Notes: a model not told the origin generated them from the sequence alone. A stretch of DNA of 64,000 nucleotides from Pseudomonas paraeruginosa PA7 (GCF_000017205.1 NC_009656.1:5150001-5214000); one strand, 5' to 3'. Positions 42,986 through 50,097 are shown, counted from the first letter of the stretch. Made by a program: numbers and translations.

Positions 42986-45679
42986 ATGACCGTACGTAGC
43001 ACCCAAGAGCAGTTCGAAGATATCTACCGCCAGGACGTGATCCCGGCCCTGGAGAACGACAGAGAACTGGACTTCAAACCGCACGAAGCCTCGGACGAGT
43101 ACCTGAACAAAGGGGAATGTCCGGGCTGCGGCAAGCGCTCGCTGTACATCAGCAAGAGCAAGCCCTACCAGTTGAAATGCAACCGGTTGAACCAGTGTGG
43201 TTACGAAGAGAAAACCCGCGAACGCTACCGCCACCTCTTCGAGAATCTGAGCGAGCGCTTCCCTTCGACGCCGGAGAACCCCAACGCCACCGCCGACGCC
43301 TACCTGCAGCGCAGCCGCGGCTTCGACATTTCCAAGATCGCGGGCTGGTACACCCAGGGCCGCCGGCCGATGGCGAACGGATCCTGGGCGGACACAGTGC
43401 GTTTCCCGCTCTGCAACGGCTATTGGGAACGGATCATCGACGCCCGCGCCGTGGCCGCGAACGAAGGCGACAAGGCCGGGATCCGCAAAGGCATGACGTA
43501 CAAGGGCGATGGCTGGGAGCCAACTGGCCAGACCTACGAGAAGAACGACCGGGTGTACATCGTGGAAGGGATCTTCCATGCCATCGCGCTGTGGCTCGCC
43601 GGCTATAAGGTGATCGCCTCGATCTCGGCCAACAACTTCCCGTGGCGAATCCTCGAAGAGAACAAAGGGAAACTCATTACCTGGATCATCGCCCTGGATG
43701 ATGACCCAGCTGCCCATGCAGTGATTCCTAAGTACCTGGCAGGGATCCGCAAGCGAGGGGAAATCGGCTGGGTAGCCCTAGCCGGGCAGCGGGCCGACGG
43801 GAAGAAGCGCGACTGGGACGACGTGTACCGCGACGGCCAGCTGGACGACGCATTCCTGCAGGAAGCGTGCTACCGGGGCCGGCTGTTCTGCGCCACGTCG
43901 CCGATGAAGAAGGCTTATCTGCTGTACATCAAGCGACCGCGCCCGTTCTTCCTGGTCGAGTTCGACAACTGCCTGTACTCGGCCCGGGTGAACCTCACCG
44001 AGTTGCAGAAAGATCTGGATGGCGACGACGTGGACGGACACCAGCCCGAGTTCGCCAAACACACAACCATCAGCCAGGTGGCCAACTGTGTCCCGCGCTT
44101 CGAATACATCGAGCGCGATGCGATCACCGGCGAGCAGCGCTACTTCTTCCAGTTCGACTTCCCGAACTCCCGCCTGAACTGCAAAGAGCCGCTGCCGCCG
44201 AGCGCGATAACCGAGCCGCGAGGCTTCACGAAAGCCCTACTGGAGCGCACCCCAGGCGGCATGTTCGAAGGCGGCGAACGGGTGCTGGCCATGCTCAAAA
44301 GCGAGTGGCTACGCAACCCCAGCACCGTTCGCACGTTGCCCTTCATTGGCTACGACGAAGCCACTGGCGCCTATTGCTACCCCTCCTTCGGCTTCCACAA
44401 AGGCAAGGAAATCATGACCAACGACCATGGCTTTCTGGACATTGGCGGCGACGGTTTGAAGACCTCGGCGCGTAGCTACCCCGTCTTCCAGGGCGAGGCC
44501 TTCGACCCGTCCTGGTTCGCAGACTTCCGCGCAGTGTTCAGCCTCAACGGCCTGGCGGCGCTCTCCTGGTGGACCGGTACCCTGTTTGCCCAGCAGATCC
44601 GCAGCGCGCAGTCCTCCTGGCCTTTCCTGGAACTGACCGGCGTCGCCGGGTCCGGTAAGACCACCTTGCTTCGGTTCCTCTGGCGCTTGATCGGCCGCAA
44701 GGACGAGGAAGGCATCAAGCCCAGCGGCAACGGCGCATCCGGCATCGGTCTACTCCGCGCCATGTCTGCCGTCTCTAACATGCCCGTGGTGCTCCTAGAG
44801 TCCGACCGGGAAAAGACCGACGCCATGGGGCGCACCCTGACTGAGCAATACAGCTGGGATGAAATCAAACCGCTGTTCGACCATAACGCCAAGCTGCGCG
44901 TCACCGGCGTGAAGTCGGGCAACAGCGATACGGAGGCGCTGATTTTCCGGGGGGCGGTCTGTATCTCACAGAACACCATGGTAGACGGCTCGGAAGCGAT
45001 CCTGACCAGGATCGTCTATTTGCACATGACGCTGGACCACCATAGCCCCGACCTCAAGCCTCTGGCCGACCGCCTGAAAGCTATCCCGGTCGAGCAACTG
45101 GCGGGCTACCTGCGCGCTGTTCTGTGCCAAGAGAACGCCTGGCTGCAGCGCTATTTCGAGGCCTTCCCTCACTACGAACAGCGGTTCATGACCCAGAGCG
45201 GCGTCAGTCACAGCCGGATCGTGCTTTGCCACGCCCAGGTCATGGCGGCGGCCAAGGCCACCCAATCGCTGTTCCCGGCCTGGACCGATCGTGATCTGGA
45301 ATCCCTGGCACGCCATCTGGAGGCCCGCGCCCTAGATCGGCAACAGAGCTGCACTGCAGAGAACAAGACCGCCGCCCAGTTCTGGCAGATCTACCACTAC
45401 CTCAACGAGCAGACCGTCACCGTGACGGACAGCGATGGCGAAACCCACCACGAGATCCGCGAGACGCTGAACCACAGCACGGAAAAGGGATTGATCGCCG
45501 TCAACCTGAACCACTTCCAGCAGGCTTGCCGCGCTGCCGGCCAGGAGGTGCTGCCTACGGCCCTGCTCCAACGCTACCTGAGGCAAAGCCGCACGCACAC
45601 CTTCATCGAGACTCGCAAGTGCCATTCCCGCCTGGAACAGCGCTCCATCAACTGCTGGATCTTCAAAAGGGCTGGATAG
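42986..45679 (+). CDS. TOPRIM primase / helicase fusion protein
   Basis: The 897-residue protein has a zinc ribbon (CPGCGK at residues 45-50, later CNRLNQCGYEE) and a TOPRIM region (VYIVEGIFHAIALWL near 190, ALDDDPAAH near 236). A C-terminal ATPase has Walker A TGVAGSGKTTLLRFLW near 552. The layout resembles the primase-helicase fusion P4 alpha and related phage replication proteins. It likely unwinds and primes at its own origin. The start at 42986 follows AAGGGG; the longer in-frame extension overlaps the Cox gene. The HP1/P2 rolling-circle initiator is absent from this window. Confidence 0.88.
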   Translation: MTVRSTQEQFEDIYRQDVIPALENDRELDFKPHEASDEYLNKGECPGCGKRSLYISKSKPYQLKCNRLNQCGYEEKTRERYRHLFENLSERFPSTPENPNATADAYLQRSRGFDISKIAGWYTQGRRPMANGSWADTVRFPLCNGYWERIIDARAVAANEGDKAGIRKGMTYKGDGWEPTGQTYEKNDRVYIVEGIFHAIALWLAGYKVIASISANNFPWRILEENKGKLITWIIALDDDPAAHAVIPKYLAGIRKRGEIGWVALAGQRADGKKRDWDDVYRDGQLDDAFLQEACYRGRLFCATSPMKKAYLLYIKRPRPFFLVEFDNCLYSARVNLTELQKDLDGDDVDGHQPEFAKHTTISQVANCVPRFEYIERDAITGEQRYFFQFDFPNSRLNCKEPLPPSAITEPRGFTKALLERTPGGMFEGGERVLAMLKSEWLRNPSTVRTLPFIGYDEATGAYCYPSFGFHKGKEIMTNDHGFLDIGGDGLKTSARSYPVFQGEAFDPSWFADFRAVFSLNGLAALSWWTGTLFAQQIRSAQSSWPFLELTGVAGSGKTTLLRFLWRLIGRKDEEGIKPSGNGASGIGLLRAMSAVSNMPVVLLESDREKTDAMGRTLTEQYSWDEIKPLFDHNAKLRVTGVKSGNSDTEALIFRGAVCISQNTMVDGSEAILTRIVYLHMTLDHHSPDLKPLADRLKAIPVEQLAGYLRAVLCQENAWLQRYFEAFPHYEQRFMTQSGVSHSRIVLCHAQVMAAAKATQSLFPAWTDRDLESLARHLEARALDRQQSCTAENKTAAQFWQIYHYLNEQTVTVTDSDGETHHEIRETLNHSTEKGLIAVNLNHFQQACRAAGQEVLPTALLQRYLRQSRTHTFIETRKCHSRLEQRSINCWIFKRAG

Positions 45680-45720
45680 CCAGTCTTCCGTGGCCTGGAG
45701 AGTTTCCGGGATGGGTTCGT

Positions 45721-46062
45721 GGGTGAGTGGAAAGGCTTTCTGTGTACTCACCCTGAATATCTGGAATATCTGGAAGGAATAGGAATAGTTCAATGAATAC
45801 AGTCAGTTACACCGATAAAGCAAGCCGCGTACCAGCGGAAGGCCCTGGAAGGTTTTTCCTTCCACTACCTTCCATCAACCTTCCACTTTCGGGCTTTTCG
45901 GCAGAGTCGGCTGGAGGCCTAGAGCCGCGTGGCCTACAGCCCTACCGGCATGCAACAACCTTCCACCACCTTCCACCCCAGGTGGAAGGAGCCCCAAAAA
46001 AATCAGCCCAGCAACCACGCGGGTTCCAGAGGTGCCGCCGCCACGGCCTTCCACTCCTTCCA
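45721..46062. repeat. Iteron array, putative phage replication origin
   Basis: A hairpin GGGTGAGT (45721-45728) / ACTCACCC (45746-45753) is followed by tandem GAATATCTG (45755-45763 and 45764-45772) in an AT-rich stretch. Then come clustered copies of the heptamer CCTTCCA: forward at 45858, 45868, 45879, 45959, 45969, 46047 and 46056; inverted at 45771, 45846 and 45983. Neighbours within clusters are 9-14 bases apart. A 7-mer should occur far less than once in such a length. Position directly after the primase supports an origin. Confidence 0.7.
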
Positions 46063-46113
46063 GACGTTCCGGGGGAGTACGCGCCGCAGACCTTCTTACG
46101 GGGGATCGCATGA
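45793..46113 (+). CDS. Small open reading frame spanning the iterons, unknown
   Basis: The 106-residue frame has an AGGA site eight bases before its ATG, and its stop overlaps the next start in ATGA, which favours real translation. The protein is Pro-rich and low in recognisable structure, with segments such as FFLPLPSINLPLS reflecting the DNA repeats. Codon use includes GGA, AGG and CTA, unusual beside its neighbours. It may be translated mainly to couple the downstream gene, or not at all. No family is recognised. Confidence 0.45.
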   Translation: MNTVSYTDKASRVPAEGPGRFFLPLPSINLPLSGFSAESAGGLEPRGLQPYRHATTFHHLPPQVEGAPKKSAQQPRGFQRCRRHGLPLLPDVPGEYAPQTFLRGIA

Positions 46114-46310
46114 GCCTGCCCGCCGATATCGCATACCGCCGCGACTGCCTGGCCCGCCACGTTCTGCGCCATTGGAGGCGCGAAGAGATCACCGAATGGC
46201 TGGCCGATCCGAAGCACTCGGAGGAATACCGCGAAGACATGCGCAAGCGACTGAACGAGCAACAGAAGGAGATCCGCAGGAATGAACGCAAGCCAACCGC
46301 TCACCCATGA
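46110..46310 (+). CDS. Phage hypothetical protein (66 aa)
   Basis: The 66-residue protein reads MSLPADIAYRRDCLARHVL at the start and is helical, with a charged second half (EEYREDMRKRLNEQQKEIRR). The ATG overlaps the preceding stop and the gene overlaps the next start by 29 bases, so it belongs to a tightly packed early operon. Function is unknown. Confidence 0.65.
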   Translation: MSLPADIAYRRDCLARHVLRHWRREEITEWLADPKHSEEYREDMRKRLNEQQKEIRRNERKPTAHP

Positions 46311-46683
46311 ATTGGCCCGCGTCTGCGGTCCGTTCGACCTGGCAAGCACCACCGCGCACCAGGACTTTCTGCACTGCTGGCGGCGTGGCGCCAGGTTGCT
46401 GGGCCTGCCGCTGCTGCAACTACCACCGGCGAGGCATTGGGAAATACCCGTGATCGAGGACGCGCACCTACCGCAACTGCTCAAGGCCTTTCGGACCTTG
46501 GACACGTCCCGCCAGGTACTGCTGCTGACCATGCTCAGCCTGGCCGGCTTCAAGCGGTCGGCATGGCTCAGTCAGGAAGTGGGTCTGGAGTTCGGCCAAC
46601 TGGCCGCCTGCAGACTCGGAAATGAAGTGTTCCAGGTGGTGGTCGGCCTGCTGGCCCACCACCGCGAAACCCCAAGCAACTGA
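46282..46683 (+). CDS. Phage hypothetical protein (133 aa)
   Basis: The 133-residue protein has no motif I recognise. It is Leu-rich and mostly helical (LLLTMLSLAGFKRSAWLSQEVG), with a cluster of aromatic and His residues near the start (FLHCWRRGARLLG). CAGGA precedes the ATG at 46282. Composition and codon use are like its neighbours, and it sits in the early operon. Confidence 0.65.
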   Translation: MNASQPLTHELARVCGPFDLASTTAHQDFLHCWRRGARLLGLPLLQLPPARHWEIPVIEDAHLPQLLKAFRTLDTSRQVLLLTMLSLAGFKRSAWLSQEVGLEFGQLAACRLGNEVFQVVVGLLAHHRETPSN

Positions 46684-46698
46684 GATAGGAGAAGCACT

Positions 46699-47055
46699 AT
46701 GCAGAACGAACAGACGCCACGCCAGACCCTGGAAGCCGTACTGGTGACAGCTCTAATCGAGAGAGCCACCACCGCCGCGCTGAAACAGTTGGTACCAGCG
46801 GCCTTGTGTCACACCGAAAAGGGCAGCGTGATCGGACGCTTCCTGCTCGCTTTGGACGACGGAGCCGGACACCCCTTCAACCTGAACGATCTGCGCCGCC
46901 TGGAGCATGTGCAACTGGATGCCTGCCTGCAGATCCTCGCCGTCGATCATGCAGGCCGGCTTAACGTCCGCCAGCGCGTGGAAAAGGACGCGGACGGCCG
47001 CCTGGTCTGGGCTCTGCTGAGCAGCATGTGGGCGCCCCGCAAACCGAACGCCTGA
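46699..47055 (+). CDS. Phage hypothetical protein (118 aa)
   Basis: The 118-residue protein starts MQNEQTPRQTLEAVLVTAL after a strong AGGAG site. It ends VWALLSSMWAPRKPNA. Mixed helix and strand; no family recognised. It is separated by 15 bases from its upstream neighbour and probably co-transcribed. Confidence 0.65.
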   Translation: MQNEQTPRQTLEAVLVTALIERATTAALKQLVPAALCHTEKGSVIGRFLLALDDGAGHPFNLNDLRRLEHVQLDACLQILAVDHAGRLNVRQRVEKDADGRLVWALLSSMWAPRKPNA

Positions 47056-47059
47056 CGGC

Positions 47060-47536
47060 ATGAAGAAGAGGCGTCGAGGAGTTGCCGCTCCCCGACGCCG
47101 ACCACCAACCGAGGACACACCAGTGACAGTAGCAACCCAAGGCGGCGGCGCCGCTGAGACTACCACCCCACGGCCCGATACGCTCACCATCAGCGTTCGC
47201 TTCTCGACCGGCACCTATGTTGCCCGGGCGAAGGGCCATAAGCAGACAGCCAGTTGCACCGAAAACGCCTACCGGGCCGCCGAGCGACTGACCGAGAAAC
47301 TGGGCATGGACCCCAAGACCTTGGAACTGCGGGAGCATCTGGACCAGCGCTGGATCTTCCAGACAATCGAGCTGGTGCCCGGCGAGTTCACCCACTTTTG
47401 CCACCTTTGCCCCGACTGCGGACAGACACACCTGGTGCCAATCACGAAGGATGCACCGCATCCCTACTGTTGCGGCCGGCGCACTCTGTTCAAAGGCGGA
47501 CGGCACGTCCGGGAGGTCGCAGATGCGCGTTCGTAA
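47060..47536 (+). CDS. Phage hypothetical zinc-ribbon protein
   Basis: The C-terminal half has CHLCPDCGQTH and PYCCGRRT, a likely four-cysteine zinc site. The N-terminal half has a DUF-like strand segment (TISVRFSTGTYVARAKGHKQ). The ATG at 47060 has no clear ribosome site and its first 20 residues are Arg/Pro-rich. A GTG at 47123 with GAGG eight bases upstream may be the true start, giving 137 residues. Function is unknown; a nucleic-acid role is a guess from the ribbon. Confidence 0.6.
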   Translation: MKKRRRGVAAPRRRPPTEDTPVTVATQGGGAAETTTPRPDTLTISVRFSTGTYVARAKGHKQTASCTENAYRAAERLTEKLGMDPKTLELREHLDQRWIFQTIELVPGEFTHFCHLCPDCGQTHLVPITKDAPHPYCCGRRTLFKGGRHVREVADARS

Positions 47537-47738
47537 CGACGAGATCCGCCAGCTGTGCAAGCTGGCCAGGGCAATGGGTTACGCCGTCCAGCAGACCAAG
47601 CGGCTGCACCTGAAATTCACCAAGCCCGGGCGGCCACCAGTTTTCTGCAGCAGCACCCCGGGGGACTGCCGCGCCTGGCTCAATGCCCGCGCCCAGTTGC
47701 GCCGTTCCGAGCTGATGGCAGAGGGTGGTCCCGCATGA
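47523..47738 (+). CDS. Small HicA-like protein, no HicB partner
   Basis: The 71-residue protein (MRVRNDEIRQLCKLARAMG) resembles the double-stranded-RNA-binding-like fold of HicA mRNA interferases. It has a helix, the strand turn VQQTKRLHLKFTKPGRPPVF containing a His in the catalytic position, and a closing helix (CRAWLNARAQLRRSEL). Usual HicA is 55-80 residues and is paired with HicB. No HicB-like gene is adjacent here. The stop overlaps the next start in ATGA. Confidence 0.6.
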   Translation: MRVRNDEIRQLCKLARAMGYAVQQTKRLHLKFTKPGRPPVFCSSTPGDCRAWLNARAQLRRSELMAEGGPA

Positions 47739-47965
47739 AAGCTGACCGCCACGGCACTCTGGAAGAACAGAAACGCTACGCGCTGCGCTGGCAGGACGTG
47801 AACGAACGCCCGGAGTGCGGCAACTGCTGTTACCTGCGCACCGAGAAAGCCCCGGCAGCAGCTTGTCCAGGTGCGGCCACACTGGCCGTCCACCACTGCG
47901 ACCGGGGCGGTTTCGTCACCACCAGGACGGCGATCTGCGACCAGCACAGGAGGAAGAAAGCATGA
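47735..47965 (+). CDS. Cysteine-rich phage protein, unknown
   Basis: The 76-residue protein has CGNCCYL, then C and HHC, then a final CDQH, a plausible zinc or iron-sulfur site (six Cys and several His). It overlaps both neighbours by four bases in ATGA. No family is recognised. Confidence 0.6.
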   Translation: MKADRHGTLEEQKRYALRWQDVNERPECGNCCYLRTEKAPAAACPGAATLAVHHCDRGGFVTTRTAICDQHRRKKA

Positions 47966-48243
47966 GCAACGGCGCCCCCGTTCACGTCCAGGAGCGACAG
48001 GTATTCAACGTCAGCCCGGAGCGTAACCGCCAGGCCCAGGCCCAGTTAGGCCTACCGCCCAGCTTCGTGATCTTCGAGGCCTCCGGCGTCCTGAACTACT
48101 TTACCGGCCTGGGCGTGGTCCAAGTGCCCCTGCCGCAAGGCGAGTTCCTGGTGGGCCTGCAGGATCCTGTCGGCGCTCGACGCTTCGGCGTTGTGCGCTT
48201 TGACGGACTCGACGACCAAGAGGGATGGGGGGAACAGCAGTAG
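47962..48243 (+). CDS. Phage hypothetical protein (93 aa), last gene of early operon
   Basis: The 93-residue protein is mostly beta-strand with alternating hydrophobic residues (FNYFTGLGVVQ-type run from LNYFTGLGVVQVPLPQG) and an acidic end (DGLDDQEGWGEQQ). It overlaps the previous stop by four bases. A terminator follows 10 bases later. Function is unknown. Confidence 0.62.
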   Translation: MSNGAPVHVQERQVFNVSPERNRQAQAQLGLPPSFVIFEASGVLNYFTGLGVVQVPLPQGEFLVGLQDPVGARRFGVVRFDGLDDQEGWGEQQ

Positions 48244-48248
48244 CCAAA

Positions 48249-48279
48249 TAGAAAAGGGCGCCTCGGCGCCCTTTCCTAT
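48249..48279 (+). terminator. Terminator of the phage early operon
   Basis: AAAGGGCGCC and GGCGCCCTTT form a perfect stem with a two-base gap, followed by TTTCC. It ends the run of overlapping genes from 42745. Confidence 0.8.
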
Positions 48280-48283
48280 TACC

Positions 48284-48601
48284 CCCTATCTATAGTGATA
48301 GTTGTATTCGAGATCAAAATAAGCAGAAGCCGCTAACCTCAAGAATATGAAACATAGCAATCCAAAATCACGAACATAAAATAAAAACCATCCCCAACCC
48401 TTAGAACCTTTCAGCCCTCACGGCACTCTATTACCGAATAAATTCGCCATAAAAGCCCCAATCTTGACGCGAAAATATTAAAGAAAAAATCATCAGACAT
48501 ACTACATTAATTCTAACTTTTCCGCTTATCTCCCTCACACTTGACTATGTAATTTTCATAAAAGTAAAGTTAGGAAAACACGCAGTAAGGGAGTTGTTTT
48601 C
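48284..48601. other. AT-rich gene-free island
   Basis: These 318 bases carry no gene that I can support and are strikingly AT-rich (long runs of A and T) in an otherwise GC-rich genome. They hold a promoter reading right at 48541-48570, flanked by a 7-base inverted repeat TAACTTT (48514-48520) / AAAGTTA (48566-48572). The rest shows no clear hairpin or iteron. The composition suggests separate ancestry from the phage genes around it. Confidence 0.7.
48541..48570 (+). promoter_or_regulatory. Promoter of the 48602 gene
   Basis: TTGACT (48541-48546) and TAAAGT (48565-48570) are 18 bases apart, 31 bases before the ATG. A GGGAG site lies nine bases before that ATG. It is a sigma-70-type sequence independent of the early operon, whose terminator is upstream. 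Confidence 0.55.
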
Positions 48602-48811
48602 ATGGAATTTCAGACAGTCAACCTAACGTCAATCCGCGAAGGCCTGGACGATAGTAGGTATGTCATGAAATTTATTGGTGCTGCCGTTTGCCATGGCCAG
48701 TTAGGCGTGGAAGAGCGGCTGGGCGCTCAGATCGTCATGGAGTGGCTAGACCAACGCATGAACGATACCGCGTCCACGCTCCTGGTTCAGGACCGCAAGG
48801 CCCCGAGCTGA
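48602..48811 (+). CDS. Orphan 69-aa phage cargo (moron) candidate
   Basis: The 69-residue protein (MEFQTVNLTSIREGLDDSR at the start) has a helical core VMKFIGAAVCHGQLGVEERL and no family that I recognise. It has its own promoter and ribosome site (AAGGGAGTTG), lies between a terminator and the convergent ogr gene, and overlaps the ogr 3' end by 25 bases. Separate promoter plus different base composition is the pattern of a lysogenic-conversion gene expressed from the prophage. Function is unknown. Confidence 0.6.
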   Translation: MEFQTVNLTSIREGLDDSRYVMKFIGAAVCHGQLGVEERLGAQIVMEWLDQRMNDTASTLLVQDRKAPS

Positions 48812-49047
48812 TTAAATAGCTCAACCTGCAGGTGGCGGGGTAACTCCCGGAGCCGGTCAAACAGCAGCCGGTCCAGAGGCTCCGCCGCCGGAACCAAGGT
48901 ATGCGAAAAAGACAGGTTCATGACGAACCTATGCCCGCAGCCCTTCGCGTCCAGGCACTGGCAATAGAGTTTGGCGAACTCCGGGGTGATGTCCTCTCGC
49001 GTAGCAATCCGCGCCTTCTCTCCGCACACCTTGCAATAAACTCGCAT
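48787..49047 (-). CDS. ogr: Late transcription activator, Ogr/Delta family
   Basis: The 86-residue protein has Cys5 and Cys8 (VYCKVCGEKA) and a second cysteine group Cys29, Cys31 and Cys37 (YCQCLDAKGCGH), the zinc site of Ogr/Delta activators. In P2 and P4 this protein binds upstream of late promoters and recruits RNA polymerase. Here it is adjacent to the minus-strand portal/terminase unit. The likely targets are the divergent late promoters near 51950-52040, inferred only. Confidence 0.85.
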   Translation of the reverse strand: MRVYCKVCGEKARIATREDITPEFAKLYCQCLDAKGCGHRFVMNLSFSHTLVPAAEPLDRLLFDRLRELPRHLQVELFNQLGALRS

Positions 49048-49092
49048 TTCGCCCCCATGGTTCCGTTATAGGAACCCATTCTGCCATAACAG

Positions 49093-50097
49093 CTAGCCCG
49101 ATACAGGTTCCTTAAACGCAATCCGGCGATCCTCCCGCAGCACTTCATTCACCTGAAGGAACAGCTGTTGGATCGGACGAATCTCGTTATTCATGTACAC
49201 CCGGTCGATCTTCTCAATGTCACCGAATCCAGCGCTATTCTCCGGAATAATTCCCGCCAGCGCCGGGTTCATTCGCCACGCGGCGATAACATCATTCCGA
49301 GTTATGTTCTTGACCTTCTCCAGTTCGTCCTTCGCCTGGAAATCGCCGACCGGGATTATCTGGATCGCCTTTTCAGAGCCGCCTGGGATGTTGACGAACA
49401 TAGAGCGAAAGTTTCCGACTCCCTTACTTGCCGCAATCTGCTGTTTCAGATTCTCTTCATCTTCTTCCGACAAGTTCTCGTCGTTCGTATAGAACACATA
49501 TCCGGCATGGGCGCCGTTACTGTAGTAGCGCCGGCGAAACAGTGTCGCCGCTTCGTTCAACAGCAGCGACTGGAGCCCGCCCAAGTAGTCGGGTATCCCG
49601 TAGATGTTCTGCTCCACGTCGTATTCTTTCAGGTGCAGCACTTCGTCCTGGTCAAACTCCAGTTCCTCAGCATGCGGCAGTAACATGGTGTACCCGCCGT
49701 CCAATCGGCAACGCATGTTGATCGCCGGCAGGTGCTCCAGCTCCAGGACCTGGCCGGCGATGTTCTCGCGCAGGTACAGGAAGCATTCCCCGAACACCAT
49801 ATGGTCCAGGCCTACACAGCGCATCGTCTGCACGCTGAGCCCAAGGGACGGGAGAAAGTCACGCAACAGCAGGTTGCGCTTGAACGGTGCGATGGCGCCG
49901 TGATGGGGGTTTGCACGCAGCAGCTTGGCCAGCCCCTGGCGCGACACGGGCGGCAGGTAGATCCGCCCGCACTCGCTGGCGAAGACGCCCAGGTACTCGC
50001 CGATATTCTGTGTCAGCACCTGTTCCGGTGCGCCGAACGAGAACGCGCGCGCGCCGTTGCGCTGTTGTGCCTGCTGCCGTGGTTTTCGCTTTGCCAT
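49093..50097 (-). CDS. Phage portal protein (P2 gpQ type)
   Basis: The 334-residue protein matches P2 gpQ/HP1 portals: GIPDYLGGLQSLLLNEAATLFRRRYYSNG, split here by its helices, and the late DIEKIDRVYMNNEIRPIQQ. It forms the dodecameric DNA entry channel. Its first 239 bases overlap, in another frame, the 3' end of the terminase reading frame. Confidence 0.93.
   Translation of the reverse strand: MAKRKPRQQAQQRNGARAFSFGAPEQVLTQNIGEYLGVFASECGRIYLPPVSRQGLAKLLRANPHHGAIAPFKRNLLLRDFLPSLGLSVQTMRCVGLDHMVFGECFLYLRENIAGQVLELEHLPAINMRCRLDGGYTMLLPHAEELEFDQDEVLHLKEYDVEQNIYGIPDYLGGLQSLLLNEAATLFRRRYYSNGAHAGYVFYTNDENLSEEDEENLKQQIAASKGVGNFRSMFVNIPGGSEKAIQIIPVGDFQAKDELEKVKNITRNDVIAAWRMNPALAGIIPENSAGFGDIEKIDRVYMNNEIRPIQQLFLQVNEVLREDRRIAFKEPVSG

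Noticed and set aside
45846..46062. CRISPR-like reading of the CCTTCCA repeats
   Set aside because: The unit is only 7-9 bases, orientation varies, spacings are 9-14 or 64-80 bases with no constant spacer length, and there are no cas genes.
47523..47965. A complete toxin-antitoxin pair
   Set aside because: The gene after the HicA-like protein is a cysteine-rich protein with no HicB or DNA-binding features, so no antitoxin can be claimed.
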